From Pseudonocardia mahuensis (GTDB lineage Bacteria > Actinomycetota > Actinomycetes > Mycobacteriales > Pseudonocardiaceae), in NCBI RefSeq assembly GCF_018531475.1, contig NZ_JAHDTG010000143.1:1-8123 (forward strand): a stretch of 8,123 bases of DNA, given 5' to 3'. The translations under genes and the position numbers were made by a program. The notes under the pieces are model-generated. The model made no database searches. It was given only the letters and a program-made list of their open reading frames with translations, and was not told where the DNA came from. This document shows positions 7,058-8,123 of the stretch, one piece after another. How positions within the stretch are numbered: position 1 is the first letter of the stretch; each line of letters opens with the position of its first letter.

Positions 7058-7912
7058 GTGACGATCTCCAGCCCGTCCCCGCCGCGCGAGCCGGGTGGCT
7101 GGCGTCCGCAATCGACTCTCGTGACCGATGGACGGTCGCGTGAGGCCATGAACAGTGCTCTTCGGACGTTGTCCGACGGTCACGTCGTGTACGCGCCGCC
7201 GAGTGGACCGATCTTCGCCGGCCGCCGGCCCGTCCTGCGCCGCGTGCGGCCGGGCACATTCGTCCCCGTGCTGTCCCGCCGGGATCGAGTTCTCGTCGCC
7301 GTTCTGACCGCGGGCTGGGTGGCGTGTCTCGGGTTTTTCTGGACGTGGTGGTTGCAGCCGGAGCACCGCGTCGGCTGGGTCGGGCTCGTGGTGAACAGCT
7401 TGCTACTGGGCTATGTCACCGCGGTGCCGGTCTACTTCCTGATCCTCGCGAACCGGTTGCGTGAGGTGGATCCGAATATCGCGGTCCCACCACTACGGGT
7501 CGCCTTCGTCGTGACTCGGGCACCGTCCGAGGGATGGTCCCTTGCGCGTGGAACTCTGACCGCAATGCTCGGGCAACGATTTCCGCACGATTATGACGTC
7601 TGGCTGTGTGACGAGGACCCGACGAACGAAATCCGCGCCTGGTGTGCGGCGAATGGCGTGTACCTCTCGACCCGGCACGGCGTGGGCGGCTACCACCGCG
7701 CGACGTGGCCGCGCCGCACGCGGTGCAAGGAAGGCAACCTCGCCTTCTTCTACGACAACTGGGGATATCAGAACTACGACGTGGTCGCCCAGCTCGACTG
7801 CGATCACGTGCCCGACGCGGCGTACCTCGCCGAGGTGGTACGGCCGTTCGCCGACCGGGCCATCGGTTATGTCGCCGCGCCCAGTGAGGTGATCTCAGCA
7901 AGAAGGCCGTAG
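7058..7912 (+). pseudogene. Cellulose-synthase-like family 2 glycosyltransferase, 3' end removed by an insertion sequence
   Basis: Membrane processive-type glycosyltransferase fragment. It starts at a GTG with AGGAG at 7047-7051; an ATG at 7148 is an alternative. Two membrane segments (about 78-98 and 105-131) precede the catalytic domain, which begins PPLRVAFVVTRAPSE (144-158). Visible motifs are VWLCDED (181-187, first metal/UDP-site Asp), CKEGNLAF (223-230, the equivalent of KAGN) and QLDCDH (245-250, the DxD). The native frame ends at Ser276 in GYVAAPS; the last eight codons (EVISARRP) and the TAG come from the mobile element. The catalytic-base region, the Q-x-x-RW segment and the C-terminal membrane helices are missing, so the product should be inactive. 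Full-length relatives have several hundred more residues. It is spaced 73 bp from the decarboxylase-like gene, so both probably belonged to one polysaccharide operon. Confidence 0.85.
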
Positions 7913-8123
7913 TTGGGGCTGTTCGAGAAGAGTCAGAACGAGCGCGGCCTTGACGTAGCTGCCGATTCGGCGGGGGCTGGCGGTGATGCGTCGCAACGCC
8001 CGCCAGCGGCCGGTGAGCAGGGCGAACCCGCGTTCGGCAATACAGCGGGTGGCGCGCAGCAGCAGGTTGTAGGCCTGGTTGTCCGGGCCGAGGATCTGCC
8101 CGTCGCCGGGCTGTTTGATCGGG
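7886..8123 (-). mobile_element. IS5-family-like insertion sequence, one end only
   Basis: The element end is placed at about 7886, where the glycosyltransferase frame loses family similarity; its terminal bases read GAGGTGATCTCAGCAAG. The transposase stop lies only 9 bases inside this boundary, as is usual for compact IS elements. The other end, the matching inverted repeat and the target duplication lie beyond the window, so the exact boundary could shift by a few bases. Confidence 0.7.
7895..8123 (-). CDS. IS5-type DDE transposase, C-terminal fragment (cut by window edge)
   Basis: Reading the complementary strand from base 8122 to a TGA at 7895-7897 gives 75 residues, which start PIKQPGDGQILGPDNQAYN and continue with CIAERGFALLTGRWRALRRI, SPRRIGSYVKAALVLTLLEQ. 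The AERGFALL-x-GRW-x-AL segment, holding the last acidic residue of the catalytic triad (the Glu of AERGF), is characteristic of the DDE_Tnp_4 transposases in the IS5/IS427 group. The first two Asp residues and the N-terminal DNA-binding part lie beyond the window. Whether the gene is intact cannot be judged. The family assignment rests on recalled motifs. Confidence 0.82.
   Translation of the reverse strand, partial: PIKQPGDGQILGPDNQAYNLLLRATRCIAERGFALLTGRWRALRRITASPRRIGSYVKAALVLTLLEQPQLRPSC

Overview
The window is GC-rich throughout and looks like an actinobacterial chromosome. A Pseudonocardia-like member of the Pseudonocardiales fits best, but that is an inference from base composition, gene order and the Rho architecture, not a database match. 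All confident genes except the one at the right edge lie on the + strand.

The left part (1-3359) is the conserved housekeeping block rho - rpmE - prfA. It holds transcription termination factor Rho (5' end outside the window), zinc-type ribosomal protein bL31 and peptide chain release factor 1. Strong GC-rich hairpins follow rho and rpmE. In most actinobacteria prmC, the methyltransferase that modifies RF1, comes directly after prfA. Here it does not.

The middle part (3360-5695) is a two-component system instead: an eight-pass membrane histidine kinase and a NarL/LuxR-type response regulator, 30 bp apart and almost certainly co-transcribed. A 263-bp, less GC-rich gap follows. It carries two near-identical 18-bp palindromes (tAGTCA-N4-TGACTa) spaced 24 bp centre to centre, about 130 bp upstream of the next gene. 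This is a good candidate operator, possibly for the neighbouring regulator.

The right part (5959-8123) starts a sugar/polysaccharide locus: a UDP-glucuronate decarboxylase-like nucleotide-sugar enzyme, then a cellulose-synthase-like family 2 glycosyltransferase. The glycosyltransferase is cut after about residue 276 by an insertion sequence whose IS5-type DDE transposase runs on the - strand and off the window edge. The working picture is a regulated surface-polysaccharide module placed between prfA and its usual neighbour, with its glycosyltransferase now disrupted.

I do not see CRISPR arrays, tRNA or rRNA genes, phage genes or a defence system. The least explained signals are the paired palindromes and the rpmE/prfA junction, where the frame after the rpmE amber stop stays open until a UGA that overlaps the prfA start codon.
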